Source of the DNA: Cymbidium sinense
Lineage: Eukaryota > Streptophyta > Magnoliopsida > Asparagales > Orchidaceae
Length of the DNA: 64,000 bases
Assembly: GCA_021442155.1 (NCBI GenBank)
Contig: CM038223.1
Coordinates: forward strand, 32,152,983-32,216,982
Direction of reading: 5' to 3'
Made by a program: the position numbers and the translations under genes. Every line of letters begins with the position of its first letter. Within the stretch, counting starts at the first letter, position 1. The notes under the pieces were generated by a model, which saw only the letters and a program-made list of their open reading frames with translations, did no database searches and had not been told where the DNA came from. Below are positions 48,465-59,604 of the stretch, piece by piece.

Positions 48465-50047
48465 GCTCTACTGAAGAAGGCTTTTTCAATTTTTAATCCC
48501 AAATTAAGGAGGTTCCCGAGCTATACTCCTTCATCACATCCTCCGTGTTTTACGGATATTGAGGTGGCGACCCAAACTTCACCGTGCGAGTGGTCAAGAG
48601 GAGCGAGCCCCTCAACTCGGTCACAATGCACTGGTTATGCATTCTGCTCACCCATGTTCGAAATGGGTTTTGACTTTCTCTTCCTCACGAGTGGATTGAC
48701 ATCCTTGATTTTTTTGGAGTGGCGCCCGCCCAAGTCCTCTCCAACTCGGTGGTGAGCATCACTTCTTTTATCTTGTGCCTGCGATAAGAGGGCATTCCGC
48801 GGAGCCTGGACCTCTTCCGTCGAGCATTCATGGTGAAAAACCACTAGGACATGATTGTACAAATTTCAACGACTTTGTTGAAAACTCACGGTCTGTAGAA
48901 TAAGTTGCAGACGTGGCGCTCGCAGCTTCTGTTTGTAAAAAGTGCATCTCAGATGCCAGTGTCGACTGCCCTTCTTTACCAGTCGAGTAGGGCCACCAAG
49001 CTCGGTAAGTCGAGTATGCAAGAGGAGGTGGTTTTGGCGAGGCCACAGGGTCACAGCTTGAACATCTCCCTCTACCTTCGCTTCAGCAAGGTTTTCGCCA
49101 TTCTTGGTAATATTGATCCTTTTTACTCGCTAATTGTTTTATATCTTTGGCGGCTTGTTCTTTTAACATTTTCTTTTCTTGCATAAGAGGTGACCCTCGC
49201 TGTCTCCAAGCTTAGACTTGACGTGCTCTAATTCCTTGAGGAAGGCAAGTGAGTGATCGGCGATGAGGACCCGACCTCTCTCGCGGTTGGTGAGGAGAAA
49301 GAGGAGGAAAGGGTGCCGAGTGTGGCTTTCATCGAGGCCGTTGATGAAACAGGGCCGAGTATAGCTCCTAGAAAGTCCAAAAAAAGAGTCTTGAGCTCAA
49401 CTCCTCGCAATCACCGGCAGAGCAACGAGTTTGTAGAGGAGTAGGACGAGGGTTTGGAGAACAACTACACTCCAAACTTCGTGAGCCCACCTGTGAAGCT
49501 AACATACTTGGCTCTTTCTTCTTCTTGCAGGATCTCAATGATCTTTTGGGTGACCTTTCGAATGCTCGCTTGCCACATGCTATCATGACTGCCCAAGCGA
49601 TGGCGTGACAGTTGATGTAGGAGGCCTGCCACAAATTTTTTGAGAAGAGGAAGAAAGCCTGCGAGTAAGTCACAACTGACGAGTATGAAGAAAAAGCTAA
49701 TTCCTCTTGAAGCCAAGCATAAGGACTTTCAGGTCGAGGTTGTTCACCAAGAAGAGGAGGAGAGAGCGACCATGGAGCTTAGTCGCCTTGCGGAGGTATA
49801 AAGAGAATTGGAGGAGGAACTCTCACATCGAATTGAAGAGTTTCAGAAAATAGAAGTTGAATTTACTGGTTTTCTCGATTTTGACGAGTACCAAGAACTC
49901 TTATAGTAGAAATTCAAGGACGACACTCACTTTGTTATTGCCAAGTTGATGAAATATGGCCATCTTGATGCCAAGTTCTTGGACTTTTCAAATGTATTTA
50001 TACTCACAAACTCAGATGATGACGACGGCGAGGGCAGTTTGAATTGA
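48465..50047 (+). pseudogene. Gag-like protein with 'putative gypsy-type transposon' domain, decayed
   Basis: In the plus strand, about 48680-48850 reads LPHEWIDILDFFGVAPAQV with SFILCLR and LFRRAFMVKNH. This order matches the plant putative gypsy-type transposon (Transposase_28-like) domain. Charged, Glu-rich text follows at 49253-49440 and a coiled-coil-like part at 49690-49900 (EEEERATMELSRLAEV; RELEEELSHRIEEF). The acidic end DDDDGEGSLN precedes a TGA at 50045-50047. Stops and frame changes interrupt it. No protease or RT follows, so only the gag part of the element remains. Confidence 0.55.
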
Positions 50048-50142
50048 CATATCTTCTCCTCTTTCATTTCTCTGTAAAAAGTTTTTTTTTTTTTGCTATG
50101 TAGAGTGTCTGTATCTTACTTGCTCAATTCTAAAAATGTTTT

Positions 50143-50283
50143 AACAACACAATAAGCCTTTATCCTACTACGTGGGGTTGACTATGTGAATCTTTCTTCT
50201 CCATTGTCTTATTATGTGTCAAATTCTCGTTTAATTATAATAAACTAAGGTCATTTTTTATACATCTTAACCAAGTCTAATTA
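50143..50283 (-). mobile_element. RTE LINE 3' tail, 141 bp, with 12-bp target duplication
   Basis: The plus strand holds AACAACACAATAAGCC..ACGTGGGGTTGACTATGTGAA, the complement of the plant RTE 3' end (compare 61060-61180). It is flanked by TAAAAATGTTTT on both sides (50131-50142 and 50284-50295). It is a heavily 5'-truncated insertion. Confidence 0.7.
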
Positions 50284-50295
50284 TAAAAATGTTTT

Positions 50296-50636
50296 GTATG
50301 AAATGAAAATCATAAGTGTATTTTTAATTGAGTATGCTTATTTCAGTAGCGACTGGATTTATTTTCTTACTAAATATTTCTGAATGAATGTTTTATCACT
50401 GAGTTTATACTCACTGGTCGATGCATGAATTACTCCATTCATAATTTAGAATATTTTGAATTGCTGATTAACAAAAAGAACTTTCCTGGGTAGTCACGTT
50501 GGTATAGGCAATCTGTGCATACTTGCTAAGATGATGTCTGCTTATTTGAATAAATCAACTTACGACTTAGAGTGTTTTGAGCCATCAATTAATAAAAAGA
50601 ACTTTCTTGAATAGTCGCTTTAGCATCGCGAGTTTA
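50296..50636. other. No gene seen
   Basis: AT-rich sequence between the RTE tail and the start of LTR similarity. A near-duplicate pair occurs: AACAAAAAGAACTTTCCTGG (50469) and AATAAAAAGAACTTTCTTGA (50590). The expected 5' part of the LTR is absent here. Confidence 0.4.
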
Positions 50637-52860
50637 CATCTACTTAATTAAACTAAACAAATTCTTTCCTAATTTCAAATTAGTTGTAGGTTTAACAATA
50701 GAAATGGCTTAAGGATGTAAAATGATTAAAAATAGAGACTAGAAGATAGGGGAATATAGCACAAAGGATGTGGTTTTGAGAAAGAAAAATAAGGTATATA
50801 CATTTGCATTTATATTGTTTGATTAAACAACTTTCTAATGATTCTATACGTTTCTTCATTTGATTTGATTTTTGTAGCTAACCGTGAGGATTTGGTAATA
50901 GGATTATTGAAGGAAATTATGGAAGAAATGGATTAAGTATAAATCAAGTAAAAGTATTTGGCATTAGTTGGCTTGTGGTTGAGAATTTGATGAAGAGAAA
51001 CATTGTTGAGGTAATAAAATGAAATTTATGTTCAAATATATGTGTATATTATTAAGTAGAGTTGTTAAATCAAATAAATTTTATTTTAGGTTGTTTATTC
51101 AAGGAAACATCGAGTACGTCACGAGACTGATAGAATATCGAGATGTGATATGCAATTGCTAAATTAAAGTTAAATTTTTTTTAAAGATTGATGTATGTCA
51201 TTGCTTGCTTACTATTGCTTATATTATGTGTTGTATTTAGAACTTTCTTTCATATTATGTATAGATATAATTGATTATATATATAGTTTTATTAATCATG
51301 ATTAATTGATTTATAATGATTATAGCCAAGTCAGATTGCTTGTTGTCATGCAATATTTCTATGCACATTGATAAATGATTCGATGTTGGTATATTAATAT
51401 ACAAATGAAATGAATATTTATGATAAGCAAAAAATATCGTAAAAAATATTATAGACAAGTTGTTTATGATAACCAACATGTATAGTTAAAAGTTTGATGA
51501 GATGGGTTTTTGATAGGAATCTTTAAATTCCTGACTCTTGGCATTAAGTTTGGATTAGACCAATTAGTGTCAGGGGAGTTGATAGTATGCGATGTTGGGA
51601 TGATCAACTTTATTAGTAGTTTTTACTGATGGGGACTGGGTGACAACTCTCGGGATATGGGAGGAGTTAAGCCTATGCAAGTATAATGACCTGACTTAGA
51701 ATTGAAAATGAAACTTTATAATATGGATCGCATACATGTGTACCAATTTTATTAGTAGTTTTGACTGATAGGCTGGGAGACGACTCTCATGATATGATAG
51801 GGAGTCAAGCCTATGAAAGTATAATGACCCAATTTAGAATTGAAAATGAAACTTTATGGAATGAATTGCATACATGTGTACTATTACTATTGATTATGAT
51901 TTATAATTTATTTCCCTGCATATTACTTTTCAGTGTTTACATATAAAAGCATACCTTTTTTATCATTAGCATTCATTCAAAATTTTAATTCATATGCATA
52001 TTATTTCTTTTATTGTATATTGAATTTCATTAGGGCTACAAATGAATCGAACGTTCAACGAGTATCTTGTGACTCAACTCGATTAGAGCTCATTTATGAT
52101 CGTTTCATTAACTAATTGAATGAGCGTGAACACTTTTATAAATACTTGATTGCTAAATGAATAAGCTCGAACTACTTGTGGTTTGATTTATTTATGTTCA
52201 TGAACAATATCATTTAACGCTCGTGAACAAGCTCGATTATGGCTTGTTCATTAAAGTATTATTTTTATTTTTATTTTTTTAGGCTTAATAAGCTTTAATT
52301 GATACAACTCATGTATATGTCTCAACAAGCTATAGGCAAACAAGCTAGATTAAGGCATGATTAATTATTTCATTAATAGGCTCAATAATCTCAATTTGAC
52401 CTAAGCTCCTGAATAAACTCGAGTTGAGCTTAAATGGGATTTTTTTAAATGACAGCAAGGTTGAATACCGACCTAAAGCTCGAATTGAGCTTGATAATAG
52501 TAAACAAGTTTGAATTCAAACTAGCATATGGTCGGCTCAGCTCAGTTTGTTTGTAGCCCTAATTTTATTTTAAATTTACTTATCTCATTGGGCTATAAGT
52601 TTATATTATCACACATTAACTTTCAGACAAGAATAAGGTGAAAGATAATAACTAGATAGATATTTTGACTTGTATAACTTTTTGTGTATAATTTTGGAAG
52701 ATTTTAAATACTATTTGGGTATGTAAAAGTTATGTTTTGGTATTTTTAGATGATTTGTGTTTGTTTTTATTGAAATTTAATTTTTCACACTTCCTAGGTA
52801 TGTTTAAATAATAAAAATTTGAAATATAAGATTTGCTCGTGATGTCTTGGTTACATTCAG
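50637..52860 (+). repeat. 5' LTR of chromodomain Ty3/gypsy element, 5'-truncated
   Basis: It aligns with the 3' LTR from 60288 onward (ACTAAACAAATTCTT, AATAGAGACTAGAAGA, GGGGAATATAGCACAA, GGATGTGGTTTTGAGAAA and further). The first roughly 680 bp present in the 3' LTR (59605-60287) are missing. A hAT-like MITE sits inside at 52032-52561. The exact 3' border is not certain, because the 3' LTR is cut before its end. It is near 52880 if the degenerate PBS is right. Confidence 0.7.
52032..52561. mobile_element. hAT-like MITE inserted in the 5' LTR
   Basis: The ends AGGGCTACAAA and TTTGTAGCCCT(A) are inverted repeats. The interior is rich in GAGCT/CTCGA text typical of plant hAT MITEs. The flanks ATTTCATT (52024-52031) and ATTTTATT (52562-52569) agree in seven of eight bases, fitting an 8-bp duplication. 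The 3' LTR at about 63400-63430 lacks the insert. Confidence 0.7.
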
Positions 52861-52886
52861 TTTTCTCTCACTTATTTTGAATTCTT

Positions 52887-52902
52887 ATATATCAGAATGA
52901 GT
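52887..52902 (+). other. Possible degenerate PBS of the chromodomain element
   Basis: TATATATCAGAATGAG resembles the TGGTATCAGAGC PBS (initiator tRNA-Met) usual in this lineage, with several changes. Assigned mainly by position before gag. Confidence 0.3.
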
Positions 52903-52904
52903 TA

Positions 52905-53800
52905 GTGGAAGCTGTATTTGACAGGGTTGTTCGTCTCTGTTACATCTCAGGCTAACTTAAGAAAATGGGTCGTTTGAGGCATGATTTGCCCAGAAATTAG
53001 AAGAGTAATACTTGCTACATTTGTACTTGAAGTTGAAGTAAAGAGATGGTTACAAGCTCAACATAAGGAAAAAAATGGATCGTCTCCTATCACTTAGATT
53101 AAGTGGGATGATTGCGTCAAAGTGTTCATGATTAGTTTATTCCATCGTTAGCCATATTAGCATTACATGACAAATTTTTCAACTTAACTCAGGGATCTAA
53201 GATTATAATGTAATACGAGACAAAGTTCACTTCCCTCTCCGGATATGCTCCCTACTATCAGTATCTAAGAAGAAAAATGCCATAGATTTCTGCGGGTTAG
53301 AGATTAGCAGAGGCTTCATTTGAAATAAGTGAATTTTTAGTGTTAGTCGAATGTGGAAGGAGGATTAAAAATGAGCTGAACTTTTTCAAGCAGTATTGAG
53401 ATTCATAGGTTGGCAAGTGTAAAAGTTTCAAGAAGAGAACATATTTTCCAGGCAAGAAATTTCAATTTGATAAAAAGCATACACATTTATAGTTGGAAAG
53501 GCTTATCTGTGATAAATGTGGGAAGAGATAATTTGGATAGTATTTGGTTGGTGTAAGGAAATACTACACAGATGTGGAAAGGTAGGACATCATCAGGTAA
53601 TTGTCCATTAGAGAAGAAAAATGATATCAAGCCATTGGGTTTTCAAGAATAGAGTCAACAGAGAAATTGTTTTGAAGGCAACAAATCAATCAGTGCCCAA
53701 TTTTATGGAAAGCCTTTAATTTATGAGAAAAGAGAAACTTTAAAGCATAAGAGCAATACATCAGTAACGGCCAGAGTTTTTGTTACCATCTCTTAGAAGG
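52905..53800 (+). pseudogene. Gag of chromodomain Ty3/gypsy element, decayed
   Basis: A gag-core-like segment is readable at about 53005-53230 (EVKRWLQAQHKEKNG, then IKWDDCVKVF). A zinc-knuckle start CDKCGKR occurs at 53508-53528, with the His/Cys half blurred. The order and spacing fit Tekay/Del gag. Many stops (TAG, TAA) interrupt it. Confidence 0.65.
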
Positions 53801-53829
53801 CAAAAGCATCAAATGAAGTGATGACATAC

Positions 53830-54340
53830 ACACTTATAATTTTAGAAATTTGCACTTAGTTTTATTTGATCATGATGCATTGCATTCCTTCATTTCTAAT
53901 AGCTTTTCTACTAGTTTGTCTGTTGAGATTGTTATGTCTGCTGTGTTGTCATGCCTTTTGGTGATAGTTTATACCCACATAAAAAATATTTTGTAGGCAT
54001 TAGAATTGAGGACATGAATTTGCTAGCAGAGTTAATCATAATATCAATTAGAAATTTTAACATCATTTTGAGCATGGATTGGTTGATTAATCATTTTGCG
54101 ATACTTGAATGTTAGAAGAAAAGAGTGAAATTTGGTATGTCAAGCGATAAGACATTCTATTTTTAAGTGATAAGCATGCTGTTTCATCTTTTTGATCAGT
54201 GTAGTGAAGGTTGAGAAATATTTGAAAGGTGGTTAGTCAGTATTCTAACAAAATTAGAAGTGTTGAATAAATATGTGCTAGAATTGAAATTTTTTTAGTT
54301 GTTTATGATTTTCTTGAGGTATTTCCTGAGGAATTATAGG
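53830..54340 (+). pseudogene. Protease of chromodomain element, decayed
   Basis: The segment VLFDHDALHSFIS (about 53870) corresponds to the usual LFDSGATHSFIS. The catalytic Asp is kept but the following S/TG is altered. A second readable segment (ISIRNFNIILSMDWL, about 54046-54085) fits the C-terminal half of the protease. Confidence 0.65.
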
Positions 54341-54928
54341 ATTGCAGATAGAAAGAGAAGTGGAGTTTGTGATTGATGTGTAGCCAAATACATATGCTAT
54401 ATACAAATCTCCTTACAGATTGGCTCTTAAGGAATTGTAGAAACTAAAAGGTTAATTTGAAGAATTAATAGACAAGGGATTTATCAAATTAAGTAATTCA
54501 CTGTGGAGTGCACTAGTGCTTTTTATTAAGAAGATGGATGAACCTATGAGGCTATACATTGATTATAGGAGTTGAACAAAGTCACAATCAAGAATAAATA
54601 TCCACTGCGGAGGATTGATAGTTTATTTGATCGGCTTAATGGAGCTACTATATTTTCTAGGATTGATCTGGGATCTAAATATCATTAAGTTAGAGTTAAA
54701 AATGCAAATGTTATTAAGATAGCTTTTGAAACCTGGTATATATTATGAATTTTTTTGTTATGCTATTTGGACTAATCAATGCTTCTACAATTTTTCCGGA
54801 TTTGATGAATCACATTTTTAAGCTTTATGTGGATCAAATTTTCATTATTTTTATTGATGATATTTTGATTTATTCTAAAACTGATGAAGAGCATGTTGAT
54901 CATTTGAGGATAGTTTTGAAATTACTAA
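54341..54928 (+). pseudogene. Reverse transcriptase, first part (interrupted by an insertion)
   Basis: RT motifs in order: [60 protein letters not shown], and FIDDILIYS (FIDD at 54850-54861; relatives usually have YIDD). The frame is cut at 54928 by a 2.6-kb insertion and resumes at 57541. There are several earlier stops. Confidence 0.8.
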
Positions 54929-57537
54929 GGGGCTGTTTGATTGCCTGAAAAAGAAATGCAATGTAATGGAATACAATGTAAAATAAATGTAATGAATTTT
55001 GAATGCTTCACAATTGTTTGGTTGTCTATAAAGCAAATATATGAAAACTATTTTTTTTTGTTTGATTGGGTGTATATAAAGTAAAGTAAATATAGTGTAT
55101 TATGAATATATTGAAGATATTTGGTTGTATGTAAAGTAATAACGTAAATAATTTTTTTTGTACTAATAGTATTACTATATTAAAAAAATTAAATCTATAT
55201 TAAGAAATAAATAAATTATAAAAAAACTAATTGCTTGGAAAATGTTTGCTATAAATTTATTTTAAAAGAAAAATCTTCACTATAATATATTTATACATTA
55301 AAGACATATTAGAATAGATATGCAAGTTTTAAATTCAAAACCTCTTGATTAAAAGCTAAAGTTCTCAATCACTAGGTTAATGTTACTTATATCATTTGAG
55401 ATTGAAATAATATAATTTGGTTTTTTATTTTCTCAAAAAAAAAAAGAAGAATAATTTGACTTGGTTTCCTATGGCATATTGATGGTTCTTACTTGTTATG
55501 TTGAGTTTAATTTTTTTACAAAATATCCTTTTAATAACTCAATAAATTATTTATAACTATATCTTCATAAGATTGATCATTTACTTATATATGACATGCT
55601 CATTATTATTCATCATCACTTGTTGAGTTTATTGAGTTGAAAGATCAAATAAATATAATAAATATAAATAAAATATAATAAAATATCTCTTTCTCAATCC
55701 CAGGAAATAGGACAATTTCTCAATCCAGGAAATAGGACATCGAAATCATTATCGTTTTCATAGGCAAATCAATAGTAAAATATGATGACAATTCAACACT
55801 TCAACATTGTCGGCGCCTTTACAAAATAAAGAATATTTGCACAATTAAAGTATATAAGACTCAAAGGTCTAGCAAAATAAAGAATATTAGAAAACTTACC
55901 TAATCATTAGCAAAATAAAGAATATTTGCTAATATTTTACTCATAATATTTGCACAACTAAAGTATATAAGACTCAAAGGTCTAGCAAAATAAAGAATAT
56001 TAGAAAACTTATCTAATAATTAGTAAATATATTGTCTAGGAAAGTTTAAAATATCTTAGAACTTAGAAGAAGCAGGCAGAAATTAAAGATTATTCTCAAG
56101 TCTGTAGATTAAAAAACAACATACAAATTAAAGGCTAATTAAAAAATTAGACTTCAACTCGAATAAATAGTTAATTAATGTCATTTGATAATTTGCTATT
56201 AAATAATGTAGTTGATGTTAACTAAATAAATTGAGAAGATTGGAGTTAAAAATATTTGTTAATTTTTTTGATTCTCATTAGTTATGATCTGATCAGGTCA
56301 ATCCCTTATATAAAAATTGTAAAAATAATTGATATGGTCCATAATGTGTTCATGCCCTAAGCCCTTTAAACTAAATGGATGCTCAAATTATTAGAAATTT
56401 TAAAATTTAAATTTAGATGATTTTGAGCACTGATTTTATATGAATATTATCAAAATGTATGAGTTATTAAGATGATACTATTAGTATAAAGGAAGTTTGG
56501 ATTTGAGTTTATTTTTCAAGATGACACTTAGAAACATAAGCATAATTTTTTAAAATTTGATTGAAGGGTTAGAGAGACTTTAAATACTTATGGTTCAGAC
56601 CAGTTCAATGTTGAAGCAGTTTTAGTTCTAAATTGAATTGATCAGAGGACCATCTTACGGTTGAATATCCAATCAAATTTTTACAAACATATGAGTAAGA
56701 ATTCAATTATCACAAAATATTATCACACAATGGGTGAGGAGAAAAGATTTCTCATTCATGATTTTGATTATCTTATGTCCTTTATTTAGTTTTACAAAAT
56801 GAATCAAGAATTCATTAGCAAGGCCATTTATGATCACCAAAATCTTAAGCTATTTGGTATCCATTAGATAAAGAATAAAATTTGAAAACAATAAACAGCT
56901 CATAAATTCACAAACATTATTCCTCAGTAGTAGGATTCAAGTTGAAATATATTAGAATAGAATAATGAATTAGAAGGCCTTTAAAGACTGAAGTCCACAC
57001 TAGTACTTTTAAATTGCGAGATATGAGAAGACAAGAATTTGAACTAGGATTCACTTCAAGTGTAAGTCATGGAGGCGAAGATGCCGGTGTAGGTGTCGGC
57101 CCAACAAGTTGACTAGTTGAATGATGTTCGCAGCTCTCTGTACAACCTCTAGGTTGCAACTCTACGCGTGCTAGAAGGGTGTTCGCAGCTCTCGGTCAAA
57201 CACCTAAATTGCAGCCCAAGATTGCAAATTGTGTGTCTCGTCGTCGCACTACAAGGTCACAGCGAGTCGCTGCGTCGTAGTTCGGCTGTTCGTGGGAGGA
57301 GCAATTCATGGTCAGGGGAGACGAAAAGGTCCGTGCACTGAAGGGATTCCGTTTGCGTGATTTTTATTTTTCCTCGATTCAAAGGTATTTTAATTATACA
57401 AAACTGGCTATTTGAGGTATTTGAAATGTTATAAAATTTTATGTTGTTTTCATTTTATTGCAAACCAAACAGTGTATAAATTATAATACCCGCATTCTAT
57501 TTACATTACCCCCTTTCACTTCCAAACAAACAACCCC
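54929..57537. mobile_element. 2.6-kb Harbinger-like nonautonomous element with TAA duplications
   Basis: The left end GGGGCTGTTTGATTG (from 54929) and the complement of the right end, GGGGTTGTTTGTTTG (57537 inward), are imperfect inverted repeats. TAA stands on both outer sides (54926-54928 and 57538-57540). Both TIR type and duplication match PIF/Harbinger elements. No transposase ORF is readable. The interior is AT-rich, with a GC-rich patch at about 57065-57320 and a 113-bp tandem duplication at about 55826-56045. Joining the flanks with one TAA puts the RT frame back in register. Confidence 0.8.
55826..56045 (+). repeat. 113-bp tandem duplication
   Basis: GCACAATTAAAGTATATAAG begins at 55839 and recurs at 55952 with one change. 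The copy continues through ACTCAAAGGTCTAGCAAAAT and AAAGAATATTAGAAAACTTA. Confidence 0.85.
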
Positions 57538-58290
57538 TAAGAAAGAATTGGTTGCATGTTAAGTTTTTCAAATGTGAGTTATGGATGCACAATGTTGTAT
57601 TTCTAGTTCACATTATTAGTGGTGAAAGAGTTTTTATAGATACTTAGAAAATAAAAACAATATTGGAATGACCTACGCCATGTTATGAAAGTTTGTAGTT
57701 TTTTTGGGTCTGGTAGGTTATTACAAGTTAGTCGAGGAGCTTTTACAAATTGTAATGCTTTTATCTAATTTAATGAGAAAAGATATCAAAATTTTAATTA
57801 TCAAATGAATGCGAGCATAGTTTTTAGGAATTGAGGAAGTATTTGTTAACTGCACCAATTTTAGTTATTCTATCAGGGATCGACGAATTTCAAAAATTCA
57901 ATAATGCATCATTAAAAAGTCTAAGCTGTGTTTTAATGCAGAACATAAAAGTAATTGCATATGCTTCTAGACATCTAAGTTCCCATGAAAGAAATTATCT
58001 AACTCATTATTTAGATTTAACAGCTATTGTGTTTGCTCTCAAGTTATGGAGGCATAACTTGTTTGGAGTAAAATGCAAGATTTTTATTGATGATCAAAAT
58101 CTCAAGCATATCTTTCTACAAAAAGATTTGAATCTATGGTAGAGAATATGATTGAAGCTTATTAAGGATTATGTCCTAGATATTCAACATTGTATAGGCT
58201 AAGTAAATGTAGTGGCTAGTACTTTAAGCCTTAAGTCTATAGGCAGTGCTAGCTAGATCATCACTTAGGAGTCTGAATTGATTAAGGAAA
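57538..58290 (+). pseudogene. Reverse transcriptase C-terminus and RNase H of chromodomain element
   Basis: The RT thumb part resumes with FKCELWMHNVVFL (from about 57568) and VFIDT. The RNase H part is open from 57831 to 58142. It has APILVILSG, then VIAYASRHLSSHERNY, HYLDLTAIVFALKLWRHNLFG and FIDDQNLKHI, the standard Ty3 RNase H order with conserved DL-A-VFALK-WRHYL-G type spacing. Stops follow at 58140 and later. Confidence 0.75.
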
Positions 58291-59330
58291 TAAATGCTTT
58301 ATAGTTGTAGGTTAGAAGATTTGATGATACTAGATATTTACATCAAATGATAGTGCAATCAATTTTAATTGACAAAGCATAAAAAATGAATAGTGAATAG
58401 AAGAAACTCACATTCAGATTGGTAAGAGATAGGATATCATTGTAGATGTAGGTTTTATTAATTGAAATTTCAATTGTGAGTATATCAAGACTCATCCAAA
58501 CAATTCAAAATTTAAAAATCTTATTTTAGTGGTTGTGCATTAAAAATATATATAGTTGAGTATGTTTCTAAATGTTAGGCTTGTTAAATTATTATGGCTG
58601 AATAATATCTAGGTTGTTATAGACAGATTGATTAAGTTAACTCATTTCTTGTCGATCAAAAAGACGGTCTTAGTTGATAAATTGACCAGATTATATGTCA
58701 AGGAGATTGTTAGACTCCATGGTGTTTTCATAGTGATTGTTTCTGATAGAGGTAACATGTTCACTTCTAGGTTGTGGACAAAAATTTAAAAAGGCCTGGA
58801 TACACAGTTACATTTGAGCATGACTTTTCATCCTCAGATTAATGGACAATCATAAAGGAAAATTTAAGTTCTAGAAGATTTATTGAGATTATGTGTTTTG
58901 AATTTTAGAGGCAGTTGGGAAGATCATGTTCCTATGATTGAATTTGTATATAATAATAGTTATCAATTTACATTTAAATGTCTCCGTATGAATCACTGTA
59001 GGACTCTGTTGAGTTGGGTTGAAATAGGAGAACATCAGTTGTTAGATCTAGAGCTAGTTGATCAAGTTACAGAGAAAATCAGGTTAATCAGAGAGACTAA
59101 AAGTTGCTCAGGCTCGTCAATAGAAATACTATGATTTGAGGAATAGAGCTGTGGAGTTTGATATCGGAGAATTTGTATTCCTGGAAGTAAAGCTTATGAA
59201 AGGTATAAGTATATATTAGGTTAGAGAGGTAAAATGATAATAGATCTTCTTGAAATTATTAAAAGAATTGATAAAACGACTTATAAAATTGCACTACTCG
59301 TTGACATGCAAGTTATCTATAATGTTTTTC
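58291..59330 (+). pseudogene. Integrase of chromodomain element, decayed
   Basis: The HHCC part is hardly readable near 58490-58590. The stretch with the first catalytic Asp appears to be missing just before DRLIKLTHFLSIKKT (about 58622-58665). The second Asp is kept in VSDRG (about 58738). The third catalytic residue position is a TAA after GQS (58852). From 58883 the frame is open through NFRGSWEDHVPMIEFVYNNS. It is a dead copy of the enzyme that would insert element cDNA. Confidence 0.75.
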
Positions 59331-59603
59331 ACATATCAATATTAAGGAAATGGATTATGAATACAAAGTAGAGGATTCCACATGAAGAAATATAAGTACA
59401 AAAAGATTTGACTTATATTAAAGAATCAGAAAGAATTTTAGAATTTCATGATGAATAGACAAATCCATAATCCAAGATTAAATGAAAGCACAGATAGTTA
59501 AAGAAGCCACCTGGGTGAAGGAATAAGAAATGAGGCAGAGGTTCTCCTTCCTTTTTGAATAATTACCAAGAAATTTTGAGGATGAAATTTTATGAGGGGA
59601 GGA
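59331..59603 (+). pseudogene. C-terminal chromodomain region and polypurine tract
   Basis: After VFHISILRKW the text QKDLTYIKESERILEF corresponds to the start of the group II chromodomain of Tekay/Del-type chromoviruses. PPG and a decayed ATW-E-like block follow near 59505-59530. Chromodomains guide such elements to heterochromatin. The purine run GAGGGGAGGA at 59594-59603, just before the LTR, is the polypurine tract. Confidence 0.65.
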
Positions 59604-59604
59604 T

